From contig CASFRQ010000067.1 in NCBI GenBank assembly GCA_949296785.1, forward strand, positions 1 to 8,830: a stretch of 8,830 bases of DNA. The letters are read 5' to 3'. Under the pieces are notes generated by a model that saw only the letters and a program-made list of their open reading frames with translations, did no database searches and was not told where the DNA came from. The DNA comes from an uncultured Alphaproteobacteria bacterium (GTDB lineage Bacteria; Pseudomonadota; Alphaproteobacteria; CASFRQ01; SAAU01). A program made the translations under genes and the position numbers. This document shows positions 1-6,951 of this stretch, one piece after another (the stretch's first letter is position 1; every line of letters starts with the position of its first letter).

Positions 1-30
1 AGGAGAGGTGCGCACCTCTCCTGTTCTTTT
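1..30 (+). terminator. Intrinsic terminator of an upstream gene
   Basis: A perfect 9-bp stem (aggagaggt at 1-9, acctctcct at 14-22) closes a gcgc loop and is followed by gttctttt. This is a rho-independent terminator for a gene to the left of the window. The stem starts at base 1, so it may be longer than seen. It insulates the promoter-driven gene that follows. Confidence 0.85.
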
Positions 31-189
31 AAATAGATTGGATGAATGCACCTTCTCATCATACATTATTATACTTATCTAGAATTGTATAACTGGCAGC
101 TGTGCGTTTCTGACCTTCAACCTATTCTATTTTTAATTTAATATATTTATTTTTTTGTCAATAAAAATAATTTAAAATAGGCCTGTTAA
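31..189. other. A+T-rich intergenic stretch without a gene
   Basis: No convincing gene is present. The only small reading frame, an ATG at 43 giving 16 codons, has no ribosome site. Bases 121-182 are almost pure A/T with loose inverted repeats around ttatttttttgtcaataaaaa, which could fold weakly but lack a G+C stem. This is spacer between the upstream terminator and the promoter of the 277-642 gene. Confidence 0.6.
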
Positions 190-250
190 TAACCGGAAAA
201 CAGAAATAAATAGCTTGAAAAATTCACTACCGGAAGTTATGATCCGGTTA
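190..250. promoter_or_regulatory. Operator-like CCGG repeats around the cassette-1 promoter
   Basis: The 8-mer taaccgga (190-197) is repeated in inverted orientation as tccggtta (243-250). A third partial copy, accggaa, lies at 229-235 in direct orientation with 192-198. The copies sit upstream of the -35 box, inside the promoter spacer and at the -10/start region. That is where a repressor or activator would bind. The sequence stands out because the surroundings are nearly all A/T. Operator function is inferred, and no binding protein is recognisable in the window. Confidence 0.4.
215..243 (+). promoter_or_regulatory. Sigma70-type promoter for the 277-642 gene
   Basis: TTGAAA (215-220, 5 of 6 to consensus), a 17-base spacer and TATGAT (238-243, 5 of 6) form a good housekeeping promoter. 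The predicted start is near 250, leaving a leader of about 27 bases before the ATG at 277. It lies directly downstream of the terminator at 1-30, so the gene is an independent transcription unit. CCGG-containing repeats overlap it. Confidence 0.6.
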
Positions 251-276
251 AAGGATTTTGATTGGAAAAGTAATAC

Positions 277-642
277 ATGGAAAAAATGAAATACAGTCAA
301 ATGATAAAATATATTGTAAAGATAACTAAAGACATCTTTTATGATCTTTTTATCTCATTTTTTATACTTATGATAGGAGTTTCTTATACAGGATTAGCTC
401 TAGGTTTCTTTTTAGATTTAGAGGAGACAATAGAGCAGTTAAATGGGGGAATTGAACAAGATCTGTCTTTTTTCTTTAGATTGTTTTTAGTATCAGTTTT
501 TTTAATTCATGTATGTGTTTATAAATGGTCTAAGAAAAACGAAGTTGTCAGGAAGATCGTCAAAGTTGTTGAAATATTTTATCTGATTGTAATAATTTTA
601 GAATTAATTCTTATGGGGATATTAGTATTTAATTATATATAG
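277..642 (+). CDS. Small integral membrane protein, putative moron gene 1
   Basis: I do not recognise the family. The 121-aa product is very hydrophobic, with three likely membrane helices at about residues 21-47, 64-84 and 98-121. A short acidic loop (about 48-63, containing DLEETIEQ) lies between helices 1 and 2, and a basic stretch (KWSKKNEVVRK) between helices 2 and 3. The ATG at 277 is preceded by ggaaaag six bases upstream; an ATG three codons later is possible. Composition is far more A+T-rich than the large genes downstream (11 G/C in bases 301-360). The gene has its own promoter (215-243) and terminator (668-697) and stands alone between terminators. By context it is a phage cargo gene; an inner-membrane superinfection-exclusion or host-conversion role is plausible but unproven. 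A decayed or very small holin is a less likely alternative. Confidence 0.75.
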   Translation: MEKMKYSQMIKYIVKITKDIFYDLFISFFILMIGVSYTGLALGFFLDLEETIEQLNGGIEQDLSFFFRLFLVSVFLIHVCVYKWSKKNEVVRKIVKVVEIFYLIVIILELILMGILVFNYI

Positions 643-667
643 GAATATTTGATTATTAAAACGAGAA

Positions 668-697
668 AGAGGGGGCATTGCCCCTCTCTTTTTTTAT
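668..697 (+). terminator. Intrinsic terminator of cassette 1
   Basis: The stem agagggg (668-674) pairs with cccctct (681-687) around gcattg, and a c then a run of seven T follow. It lies 25 bases after the stop of the 277-642 gene and ends just where the promoter of the next cassette begins. Confidence 0.9.
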
Positions 698-701
698 TTT
701 A
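686..701 (+). repeat. 16-base direct repeat, copy 1
   Basis: ctctttttttatttta is found here and again, identical, at 1122-1137. Each copy is the right arm and T-tract of a terminator, and the two copies bracket the 759-1076 gene. They could be shared terminator design or a short homology used when the cassette was gained. Confidence 0.6.
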
Positions 702-725
702 CATTCAATAATAATTTGTTATAGA
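698..725 (+). promoter_or_regulatory. Candidate promoter for the 759-1076 gene
   Basis: TTTACA (698-703, 5 of 6 to consensus), a 16-base spacer and TATAGA (720-725, 4 of 6) lie right after the cassette-1 terminator. Predicted start is near 732, about 27 bases before the ATG. The region is so A/T-rich that chance matches are easy, but a terminator followed by a solitary gene makes a promoter here necessary. Confidence 0.45.
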
Positions 726-758
726 AAATATGGTTTAAAGTTTTAAAAGGTTGAACAG

Positions 759-1076
759 ATGAAAAAAAGATTTTTAAGTGATATATTTAAAATTGTTTTT
801 TGGATGATTCAAGGGACAATTTTTTCTTTGTTCTATGGATATCTTTTTTCGCTTTTATCAATTTTGGTCATTAAACAATATACTTATACTTGCTTTAAGT
901 ATGTGTTTTCCGGGTATACCATTTTGTTTTTTTCTCTTTTTTTATATTCTTTAAAACGTTATATAAAAAATAAAACAGGGGGGAGCTATATGATGGGCTG
1001 CGTGAATGTAGCTACTGTATTGGCACTTATTCTGTCTTGTTTATCAATATTTATCGGTATAAAAACAAGCGTATAG
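759..1076 (+). CDS. Small integral membrane protein, putative moron gene 2
   Basis: I do not recognise the family. The 105-aa protein has a basic N-terminus (MKKRF) and three likely membrane helices at about residues 12-38, 46-65 and 78-101. A lysine/arginine-rich loop (KRYIKNKTGG, about 66-75) sits between helices 2 and 3, which by the positive-inside rule places that loop in the cytoplasm. The start at 759 has aaagg about eight bases upstream. Composition is very A+T-rich (14 G/C in each of bases 781-840 and 841-900). It resembles the 277-642 product in size, helix number and genetic setting but not visibly in sequence. It is flanked by terminators at 668-697 and 1099-1131, so it is a second stand-alone cassette. 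Function is unknown; membrane-based phage exclusion or host conversion is the leading inference. Confidence 0.75.
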   Translation: MKKRFLSDIFKIVFWMIQGTIFSLFYGYLFSLLSILVIKQYTYTCFKYVFSGYTILFFSLFLYSLKRYIKNKTGGSYMMGCVNVATVLALILSCLSIFIGIKTSV

Positions 1077-1098
1077 AAACATTATGCCTGTTACAAAG

Positions 1099-1131
1099 AA
1101 AGAGGGAGGGATTTATCCTCCCTCTTTTTTT
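1099..1131 (+). terminator. Intrinsic terminator of cassette 2
   Basis: An 11-bp stem (aaagagggagg at 1099-1109, cctccctcttt at 1117-1127) encloses a 7-base loop and runs into a T-tract. It is the strongest hairpin in the window. It ends only seven bases before the ATG of the 846-aa virion gene, so any transcript reaching that gene from upstream has to pass through it. Confidence 0.92.
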
Positions 1132-1137
1132 ATTTTA
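1122..1137 (+). repeat. 16-base direct repeat, copy 2
   Basis: Identical to 686-701 (ctctttttttatttta). It forms the right arm and tail of the terminator that ends cassette 2 and touches the start codon of the next gene. Confidence 0.6.
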
Positions 1138-1138
1138 A

Positions 1139-3679
1139 ATGTCAAGATTTAGTGTATTTGAAGATGAAGAATGGAAACAGAAGAGGAAGGAACTGGAGGC
1201 GCAGGTAGCGAAAGAGAAAGGGGAAATTCTTGTCCGCACAAAGGACGGGGAGGAGTACATGTCCCCTGAATTATATAATAAACTGGTCTCCTTAGGCCAA
1301 CCGGTTGCCCTTGTCAACCCGGAGGATTTGGAAAAAGTAGGGATTCCTCTTATAAGAGAGCTAAGTAATATAGATGATGGAGGTTTTACCGGAGCCGTAA
1401 GTCATATAGCCAAGGGAGGGTCCGGAGGATTGGCCCGTCCGGTAGGGGCTGGAATTAACGCCGCGGTTACTTCTCTTATTTATGGCATTGGAGATTTAAT
1501 TACAGGACAAAATAAAGGAGGGTTTTCCAGAGGCTGGAATAGAGGCTGGAACGATATTTATCAGGAAGGTCTGGCTGCCGAAAAAAAATTTGAAAAATAT
1601 AATCCGAAAACAGCAATGGCATTGCAGATAGGGGGCGGGTTAATGACCGCTCCTTTAATGGGAGCGGCAAGCGGAGCGCAAAAGATGAAACTGCTCCCTT
1701 CTTTGACAAAGGCCAGTATGCTGGGAGGGATAGGCGGAGCCGTTTACAATGCGGCGGAAAGCGAAAGTCTGGATGAGGTATTTCCAAACGCGATAGAAGG
1801 GGGAAAGGTCGGGATGATAATGGGACCCGTGGCAGAAGTAGGGACGAGAGCGATAGGAAAAGTCATCGGAAAAGTCGCCGATACTGCCAGCGATGTTTAT
1901 ACAAGAGCCAGATACGGGAAGGAAGCCTTGTCTTTACAAAAGACAATGAGGGCTTTAAAAAGAGAATTGGGGGAGGAAAGCTTTGAGCAAGCGGTGCAGG
2001 CTTCTTTATCCAATGGGCGTTCCCTGATTGAAAATCTGGACGACAGGGGAGTGCTTTTAGCGCAGAAACTGGTAGCGGGAAGCGGTCAGGCAAGAGAGAT
2101 TTTAACGAAAAGCGCTCGTGAGTTGTCCGAAACGGCGCCCGACAGAATTAGAGGGCAGGTAAACAAGACATTAGGATTGAAAAAAGGTTCTCAGAATATT
2201 GCAGAAATAGAAGAAAAATATAATGCACCGGCAAAAAAACTTTACCAACAATTGGATGAGGTCGGGGATGTGGAAGATGTTGAAATTAAAAATTTTTTAG
2301 ATTCTTTAACACCGGAAGAAGTAAAAAGTTTAAAAAAATACCAACCGGAAGAATATGTCTCAATTCTTAAAAGTATTGTAAGAAATGAATATAAAACAAA
2401 CCCTAATTTTAGATTTAGAATTGAGAACGGTAAAAGAGATTATGGACATTTATTAAAAGACCAGACAAGAGAAGAATTCATTCAGACTTTTAAAGATACT
2501 TATCATCATCCGGATATTTTGGTTTCTTTCATGGAAGACGGAAATTTAAAAGAATATTTTATAAAAAAATACAGAAGTGAATTAGGAAACGATTTATGGG
2601 ATATGATTGTACAAAAGGGAGGGGAAATAAAAACAAAAATAGCCAGATTTGATAAAAAAGGAAAAAATTATATCAAAAACTCCATAAAAGAGGGGACGTG
2701 GCAGCCGTCTACCTATCCCAAGGCGATTGGTCAAACTGTGAACGACCCATCCCAATCAACCTTACCAACTACATATATATCAAAAATAAGAAGGCTTGTC
2801 AACAAAAATAAAATGGTTTCTTCGGCGATTAGAAAAGTCAAGAATAGTAACGCCTCATTAGCGGATTTGCCGGACACGGATTTCAGAGTGTTGAACGAGG
2901 CGTACAAGTACCTTTCCGAGGCAGGAAGAGACATGACTTCCGGAGTGGGGTATGCTTCCAGAACAGCGCAAAAGGAACTGGCGAAGGTGATGGATGATGT
3001 TTTACCGGATTTTAAAACAGCCAGAGGAATGTACAGAGACGCTTATTTATTGAAAGAAGCGCAATCTGTTGGACAAGACAGTATTTTTAACCCAAATGTT
3101 TCAGTAGATGATTTTAGGGCAATGGTTACGCCGATGAGTGAGGCAGAGAAAGCTTCTTTGGCAGTGGGCGTCAGAGACAAGGTTCTGAATATGGTCGGCA
3201 ATTTTGAAAATGAAACCAGAGGGTTGGGAAAAATTCTGCCGAAAAACACACGAGATAAATTAAAAATTGCCTTAGGTGAACAAAGAGCTGGAGAGTTAAT
3301 CAGGTTAGCGGAGGATGAAATACGGCGTATGCGGACATTCAATGAGATTTTAAGGCAAAGCCGGACGGCAGAGCTTCAGAGAATGCAGAGGGAAGGATTA
3401 AGCGGCGTATGGGATTACATCAGAAGCACGGCAAACAAGGGATTGTTAGGCGCTCCACTGGGAGTGGCTGAGGATTTGGCAGGAGTGGGGTTGAAAAGAG
3501 GATACGCGCCATTGGCGAATATCTTAACAAATAATAATGTTTCTGCCATAAATCAGGCATATTTGAGAAACAAAAGACTTCCCTCCGTTTTAATGCGGGG
3601 GCTTTACGACGGAAAGACGGTTCCTTTGTTTTCAAATATTTTTTTAGAACCTTTATTGAATAACGAGGAGGAACAATGA
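1139..3679 (+). CDS. Large virion protein, putative internal/DNA-ejection protein with embedded BECR-like domain
   Basis: 846 aa. Residues 1-80 are charged (helical 11-28, then a VRTKDGEEYMSPELYNKL segment). Residues 80-245 hold repeated glycine/alanine-rich hydrophobic stretches (GGSGGLARPVGAGINAAV, LQIGGGLMTAPLMGAASGA, MLGGIGGAVYNAA), a look shared with membrane-active internal ejection proteins of short-tailed phages. Residues 260-375 and 575-800 are mostly helical. Between them, residues about 376-562 form an A+T-rich segment whose core (432-516) resembles phage BECR-fold nuclease domains. The gene opens a virion operon, and its stop overlaps the next start by ATGA. The ATG at 1139 is preceded by an in-frame TAA and a terminator tail, with no Shine-Dalgarno sequence; an alternative start with a strong site is at 1259 (Met41). 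The reading looks coding before Met41, so I keep 1139. The ejection role is inferred from composition and context; a general structural protein is the alternative. Confidence 0.8.
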   Translation: MSRFSVFEDEEWKQKRKELEAQVAKEKGEILVRTKDGEEYMSPELYNKLVSLGQPVALVNPEDLEKVGIPLIRELSNIDDGGFTGAVSHIAKGGSGGLARPVGAGINAAVTSLIYGIGDLITGQNKGGFSRGWNRGWNDIYQEGLAAEKKFEKYNPKTAMALQIGGGLMTAPLMGAASGAQKMKLLPSLTKASMLGGIGGAVYNAAESESLDEVFPNAIEGGKVGMIMGPVAEVGTRAIGKVIGKVADTASDVYTRARYGKEALSLQKTMRALKRELGEESFEQAVQASLSNGRSLIENLDDRGVLLAQKLVAGSGQAREILTKSARELSETAPDRIRGQVNKTLGLKKGSQNIAEIEEKYNAPAKKLYQQLDEVGDVEDVEIKNFLDSLTPEEVKSLKKYQPEEYVSILKSIVRNEYKTNPNFRFRIENGKRDYGHLLKDQTREEFIQTFKDTYHHPDILVSFMEDGNLKEYFIKKYRSELGNDLWDMIVQKGGEIKTKIARFDKKGKNYIKNSIKEGTWQPSTYPKAIGQTVNDPSQSTLPTTYISKIRRLVNKNKMVSSAIRKVKNSNASLADLPDTDFRVLNEAYKYLSEAGRDMTSGVGYASRTAQKELAKVMDDVLPDFKTARGMYRDAYLLKEAQSVGQDSIFNPNVSVDDFRAMVTPMSEAEKASLAVGVRDKVLNMVGNFENETRGLGKILPKNTRDKLKIALGEQRAGELIRLAEDEIRRMRTFNEILRQSRTAELQRMQREGLSGVWDYIRSTANKGLLGAPLGVAEDLAGVGLKRGYAPLANILTNNNVSAINQAYLRNKRLPSVLMRGLYDGKTVPLFSNIFLEPLLNNEEEQ
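1247..1261 (+). promoter_or_regulatory. Strong Shine-Dalgarno before an internal start (Met41)
   Basis: ggggagg (1247-1253) lies five bases before the in-frame ATG at 1259. The annotated ATG at 1139 has no purine-rich site at all. Translation of the 846-aa frame may therefore begin, or also begin, at 1259, giving an 806-aa product. The site may equally be chance within Gly-Glu-Glu codons. Confidence 0.35.
2264..2824 (+). other. A+T-rich inserted segment with PBECR-like domain in the 846-aa protein
   Basis: G+C falls abruptly inside the gene: 11 of 60 in 2281-2340, 16 of 60 in 2341-2400 and 15 of 60 in 2521-2580. The gene has 35 of 60 at 1621-1680 and 29 of 60 at 2881-2940. The encoded core (residues about 432-516) contains DYGHLLKD, then REEFIQTFKDTYHHPDIL, EYFIKKY and EIKTKIARF followed by YIKNSIKEG. 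This order (histidine helix, helix ending in a PDI-type turn, strands with Lys, closing strand) is typical of phage Barnase-EndoU-ColicinE5/D-RelE-like (PBECR) domains carried in virion proteins. H437, H456, H457, K476 and K477 are candidate catalytic residues. The family match is by eye only. Confidence 0.5.
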
Positions 3680-4779
3680 GCGCGGATTTAAATTTAATTA
3701 TTCCGAATATTTTTTCGGGAGGGACGGCGGCCGTAGCAAGGGAAGTCAATGAAAACTTTTCCGCTATTAAACAATACGCCGTCCAGGTGTCAGAAGCGTT
3801 TAGTGAGATACAGGAAAGCTTAAACGATTTAAAACAAAATACGGGGCATGGAATTTTTGATGTGTTTTATTCTGCCTCTTCAAAAGCGCCGGCAGGAGCG
3901 TATCCGTTATGGACGGGGGAGACGATTACGCATTGCAAAACCCTTTTCCCGGAGTTTTGGCAAGAAGCGGTCTCACGCAAACAGACAGGTCAGATTAAGA
4001 CAGTGGACAGTGATAACGAATATGAAGAAATTTTATCCGAATATGGTCAATGCGGTAAATTTTTTATTGACGAACTGAATGGTCATATTCGGCTTCCAAA
4101 GATTGTGAAGTTCGTTTCTTCTGTTTCTGATGCGGCGGATTTGGGAGCTTTGTATAACGACCAAAACAAGGCACATTCTCATATTTTAAAAGTAAGTTCA
4201 AACAATGGCTATATTCGGCCGGATGCAAACAGTTATATGGGAGGAGCAACCTATGCTTCCGGTTCTACACGAGAATTTTGGTCTCAGGTATTTGATGTTC
4301 AAAATACGGCATCCATTTCAGCAGACGGGGGAGAGGAAGCTTGGCCAAAGCATATCAGACTTCCTTTGTTTATTCAGGTAGCCAATAATTCCATAGCGAT
4401 TTCCAATATGGACACGAATGTGATTGCCGAACAACTGGCTGAGGCGCAGGATAGTTTATGGGCTCTTGAAAAAAACTTGGAAGAGCAGTTAAAAAAATAT
4501 GCGGGACAGGTTTCCGGATTGATGTATGAGGAAATCAATGTTGTTTTGGCCCATAACAGTTGGTCGGAAGAAAAAAGACAGACAATTCAAAACGAGGCGA
4601 TTATTCAAGGACGGAAAATAGACATGGGGTTACCGGTCCCGACAAATAAAGAGAATGTGCAGGCGGTGTCTTCCAGCGGGTTATTCATATCCGAAACTCA
4701 AAACGGCGCCGTAACATTTGAAACGGAAAACATTCCGGAACAAGATATAACAATTACCTTAAGATTATGGAGTATTTAA
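3676..4779 (+). CDS. Phage tail-fibre protein with collar-like domain
   Basis: 367 aa. The N-terminus (NLIIPNIFSGGTAAVAREVN, then NFSAIKQ) matches the usual opening of tail fibres that attach to the virion, followed by a helical stretch to residue 54. Residues 71-141 carry a pattern common in phage fibres (PLWTGETI, FPEFW, YGQCGKFFIDELNGHIRLPK). Residues 161-237 look like a tail-collar domain: NKAHSH then WPKHIRLPLFIQVAN. A coiled coil at 248-275 probably supports trimer formation. The last 80 residues resemble a widespread fibre-tip domain (QTIQNEAII, GLPVPTN, GAVTFETENIPEQDITITL). It starts at ATGA overlapping the upstream stop, with ggagg a few bases before, so it is translationally coupled to the 846-aa gene. 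It presumably contacts the host surface. Confidence 0.85.
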   Translation: MSADLNLIIPNIFSGGTAAVAREVNENFSAIKQYAVQVSEAFSEIQESLNDLKQNTGHGIFDVFYSASSKAPAGAYPLWTGETITHCKTLFPEFWQEAVSRKQTGQIKTVDSDNEYEEILSEYGQCGKFFIDELNGHIRLPKIVKFVSSVSDAADLGALYNDQNKAHSHILKVSSNNGYIRPDANSYMGGATYASGSTREFWSQVFDVQNTASISADGGEEAWPKHIRLPLFIQVANNSIAISNMDTNVIAEQLAEAQDSLWALEKNLEEQLKKYAGQVSGLMYEEINVVLAHNSWSEEKRQTIQNEAIIQGRKIDMGLPVPTNKENVQAVSSSGLFISETQNGAVTFETENIPEQDITITLRLWSI

Positions 4780-4780
4780 G

Positions 4781-6931
4781 ATGGGAATACAATTACAGAC
4801 ATTCGGAGGAAAAGGCGGCTCCGGCGGGGATGAGGTGGAGGCGGTATGCACATATGATACGAAAGACGCCGCGGAAGGAGACAAAGTATTACTGAACAAG
4901 AATGTGGCGCAGGAGGGGCAATGTTATCAGAGTTTTGCAGCTTCTTCAAGTTCGGACAGCTGTCCTTTCTTAAGCGCGGACGGGATGCGGGCGGTTTTAA
5001 GAAACGGCGTTTACATCAGAAACGGGGAAAGGTTTCGTTTGGTGTCTGAAAACGGCTTTTATGTAAGAGCGGAGTTTCCGAACGGGGGAATTTTAAAGTT
5101 TGTGTCTGGGACGCCGGATAAGTTCGTTTATTGCAAAAAAGATGACGAGCTGGGGTATATTGAAACAACCCTGTCCATTGAGACGCAGACGAACGGCGAG
5201 AAAGATAGTGATACGAATACGCTGGTATCGGGAAACGGGCAGTATGTTTTTGTAAAAGCCAATACCTTTGCAAAACTGTATAAAGCCAGCTATGACGAAA
5301 GCGGGGAAGTGACAGGGTTTGAGGAAGTTGTCTTTGAATTAAACGCAAACAGCGATTTATATAACGGCTTTTGTTTTGTGAAAGGGGCGTATGCCTATTG
5401 TAATACGAAGCAAAGTTGGAAGCTGTATGAAATAACGGGATTAAGCGCTGCCTATGTGAAGAATTTAGGTTCTTACGGGGACTTCCCGGCGGTGATGGGG
5501 GATATTGTTTTAACACAAGAAGGATGGGTTGATATAAGCGACCCTTTGAATCCGGTTTACACTTCAAATGATTGGGCGTCGTCGATCTTTGCCAGTTCAA
5601 TGGACATTTTCGTAAGGCAGGACAAGGCGTATTATATAGCGAGCGGGGGGAGTCCCTATTGTGCGGTCAAATGGACGGGGCAAACCGTATCCGTTTTAAA
5701 AAGTTATATTTCAGATTATGTTATGGCGGGCGGAACGGAGGGCGATTTTGTGGCGGTGCGGTCAACAAATACTAGCGGACAAAGGATAGGCTTTTCAAAA
5801 GTGGACGATGACTTAAATGTATTGGAAGATTATTCAAGTCCGAAGCTGGGGTCGGCCGCCGTTCCGGTTGGGTATTTTTTGGCGGACAACGACGGGAACC
5901 TGTATAATTATAATACTGAAAAGATATGGCAGCACACAGCGGCGCAGGGGCTGGTGGAAACGGGAACTCTGCCGGAACAGACAGGAAGCTCTCAGACTTG
6001 TTTTTTTGGCTTGATACACGGGCAACCGGCATATTCGTCATATGAAGGGAAAATCACCCGATTAAACCTGTATCCGGACAATACGGTGTGGACGGCGACG
6101 GGGAATACAAACTATAAGGGATGCTTTAACAACGCGGGGTATTTTTTGAATACCTATGGCGCCGGCGGGAAGTTCGCGGCGGATGGCACCTATACGGCGT
6201 ACACAAAGAGCGGTTCCGCAATGGCCGGCGACGACAATCCTGTTTGCCTTGGAAGCGGTAATTTCGGTTTTTGTATGTATTTTGATGATCACTTTTATAT
6301 GTGTGTTTTTGATGATGAAACACAAAGCGTTACGATGACGGAAAAAAGCCTGCCTTTTGATTTTGATGGCAATTATAACAAGATGTTCATCACGCCGGAT
6401 GACAAATATTTATTGGTGATAGACACGAGAACGGCGGTGGTGAATGTGGTTCGCCTAAACGATGACACGAGCGCGCCGGAAGGGGACGCGTTATATCCGT
6501 CGGCGATGCAGCCGGTGATTAACAAGCAAGTTGTCTTTTGTGATATGACATTGGACGGGACGCTTGTTTTATGGCACGCGGACGGAAGCATTCGCACCTT
6601 CAAATACAACAACGGGATGGACATTATGGACATTCAGGAGGTGGATTTGGGGTTGCCTTTGCCCGCCTTTACGAAGGCGGCGACGAATGACAGACTTTTC
6701 TTTTCAACGAATATGCGGTTTGTGTGTGTGAACAAAGTTTCAGACAATACGCAATTGTTCATAGACCGGCAGGAAGAGACGAGCGCCTACGCCTACAAAG
6801 CGGAAAGGTATCGGGGGAATAATTTTGCCTCCGGGACACTGACAGGGATAGTGAGCGAGGCGCCGGTTACAGGGGCTGACGGCCAAAAAACGGTAAAGGT
6901 CAAAACGATACTGCCGGAAGAAAATATCTAA
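4781..6931 (+). CDS. Large beta-propeller-like virion protein, putative receptor-binding or tail-spike component
   Basis: 716 aa, beginning one base after the fibre stop codon with ggag eight bases upstream, so co-translated with it. A glycine-rich start (GGKGGSGG, residues 9-16) leads to a short domain with AAEGDKVLLNKN (30-41), a motif common at the front of phage surface proteins. Residues about 150-660 form repeated beta-rich units of the 'GxxVF...L...' kind with regular Trp/Tyr/Asp positions. KMFITPDDKYLLVID (534-548) and MTLDGTLVLWHADGSI (589-604) read like WD/YVTN propeller blades. The last 40 residues (ASGTLTGIVSEAPVTGADG) resemble C-terminal caps of phage fibres. No signal peptide or membrane helix is seen. 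A host-binding role is inferred from position and fold; I see no polysaccharide-lyase or hydrolase motif. Internal opposite-strand frames are shadows of its G+C-rich codons. Confidence 0.7.
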   Translation: MGIQLQTFGGKGGSGGDEVEAVCTYDTKDAAEGDKVLLNKNVAQEGQCYQSFAASSSSDSCPFLSADGMRAVLRNGVYIRNGERFRLVSENGFYVRAEFPNGGILKFVSGTPDKFVYCKKDDELGYIETTLSIETQTNGEKDSDTNTLVSGNGQYVFVKANTFAKLYKASYDESGEVTGFEEVVFELNANSDLYNGFCFVKGAYAYCNTKQSWKLYEITGLSAAYVKNLGSYGDFPAVMGDIVLTQEGWVDISDPLNPVYTSNDWASSIFASSMDIFVRQDKAYYIASGGSPYCAVKWTGQTVSVLKSYISDYVMAGGTEGDFVAVRSTNTSGQRIGFSKVDDDLNVLEDYSSPKLGSAAVPVGYFLADNDGNLYNYNTEKIWQHTAAQGLVETGTLPEQTGSSQTCFFGLIHGQPAYSSYEGKITRLNLYPDNTVWTATGNTNYKGCFNNAGYFLNTYGAGGKFAADGTYTAYTKSGSAMAGDDNPVCLGSGNFGFCMYFDDHFYMCVFDDETQSVTMTEKSLPFDFDGNYNKMFITPDDKYLLVIDTRTAVVNVVRLNDDTSAPEGDALYPSAMQPVINKQVVFCDMTLDGTLVLWHADGSIRTFKYNNGMDIMDIQEVDLGLPLPAFTKAATNDRLFFSTNMRFVCVNKVSDNTQLFIDRQEETSAYAYKAERYRGNNFASGTLTGIVSEAPVTGADGQKTVKVKTILPEENI

Positions 6932-6951
6932 ATTAAAGAGGAGAAACTTTT

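Noticed and set aside
43..93. 16-codon frame in the left intergenic stretch
   Set aside because: It has no ribosome site and lies upstream of the recognised promoter.
121..182. A/T-rich inverted repeats as a terminator
   Set aside because: The arms have almost no G+C and there is no stable stem followed by a T-tract.
2332..2338. Run of seven A within the 846-aa gene as a programmed frameshift site
   Set aside because: The frame continues without a break and the neighbouring frames hold no extension; A-runs are expected in this A+T-rich segment.
5016..5600. Long opposite-strand frame of 194 codons
   Set aside because: It lies wholly inside the 716-aa gene, is rich in Ser/Pro/Arg/His as shadows of G+C-biased codons are, and has no ribosome site or neighbours on that strand.
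6932..6946. Ribosome site attaaagaggagaaa identical to one widely used in cloning vectors
   Set aside because: No other vector-like sequence is present, and a purine-rich consensus site of this kind arises easily in phages.
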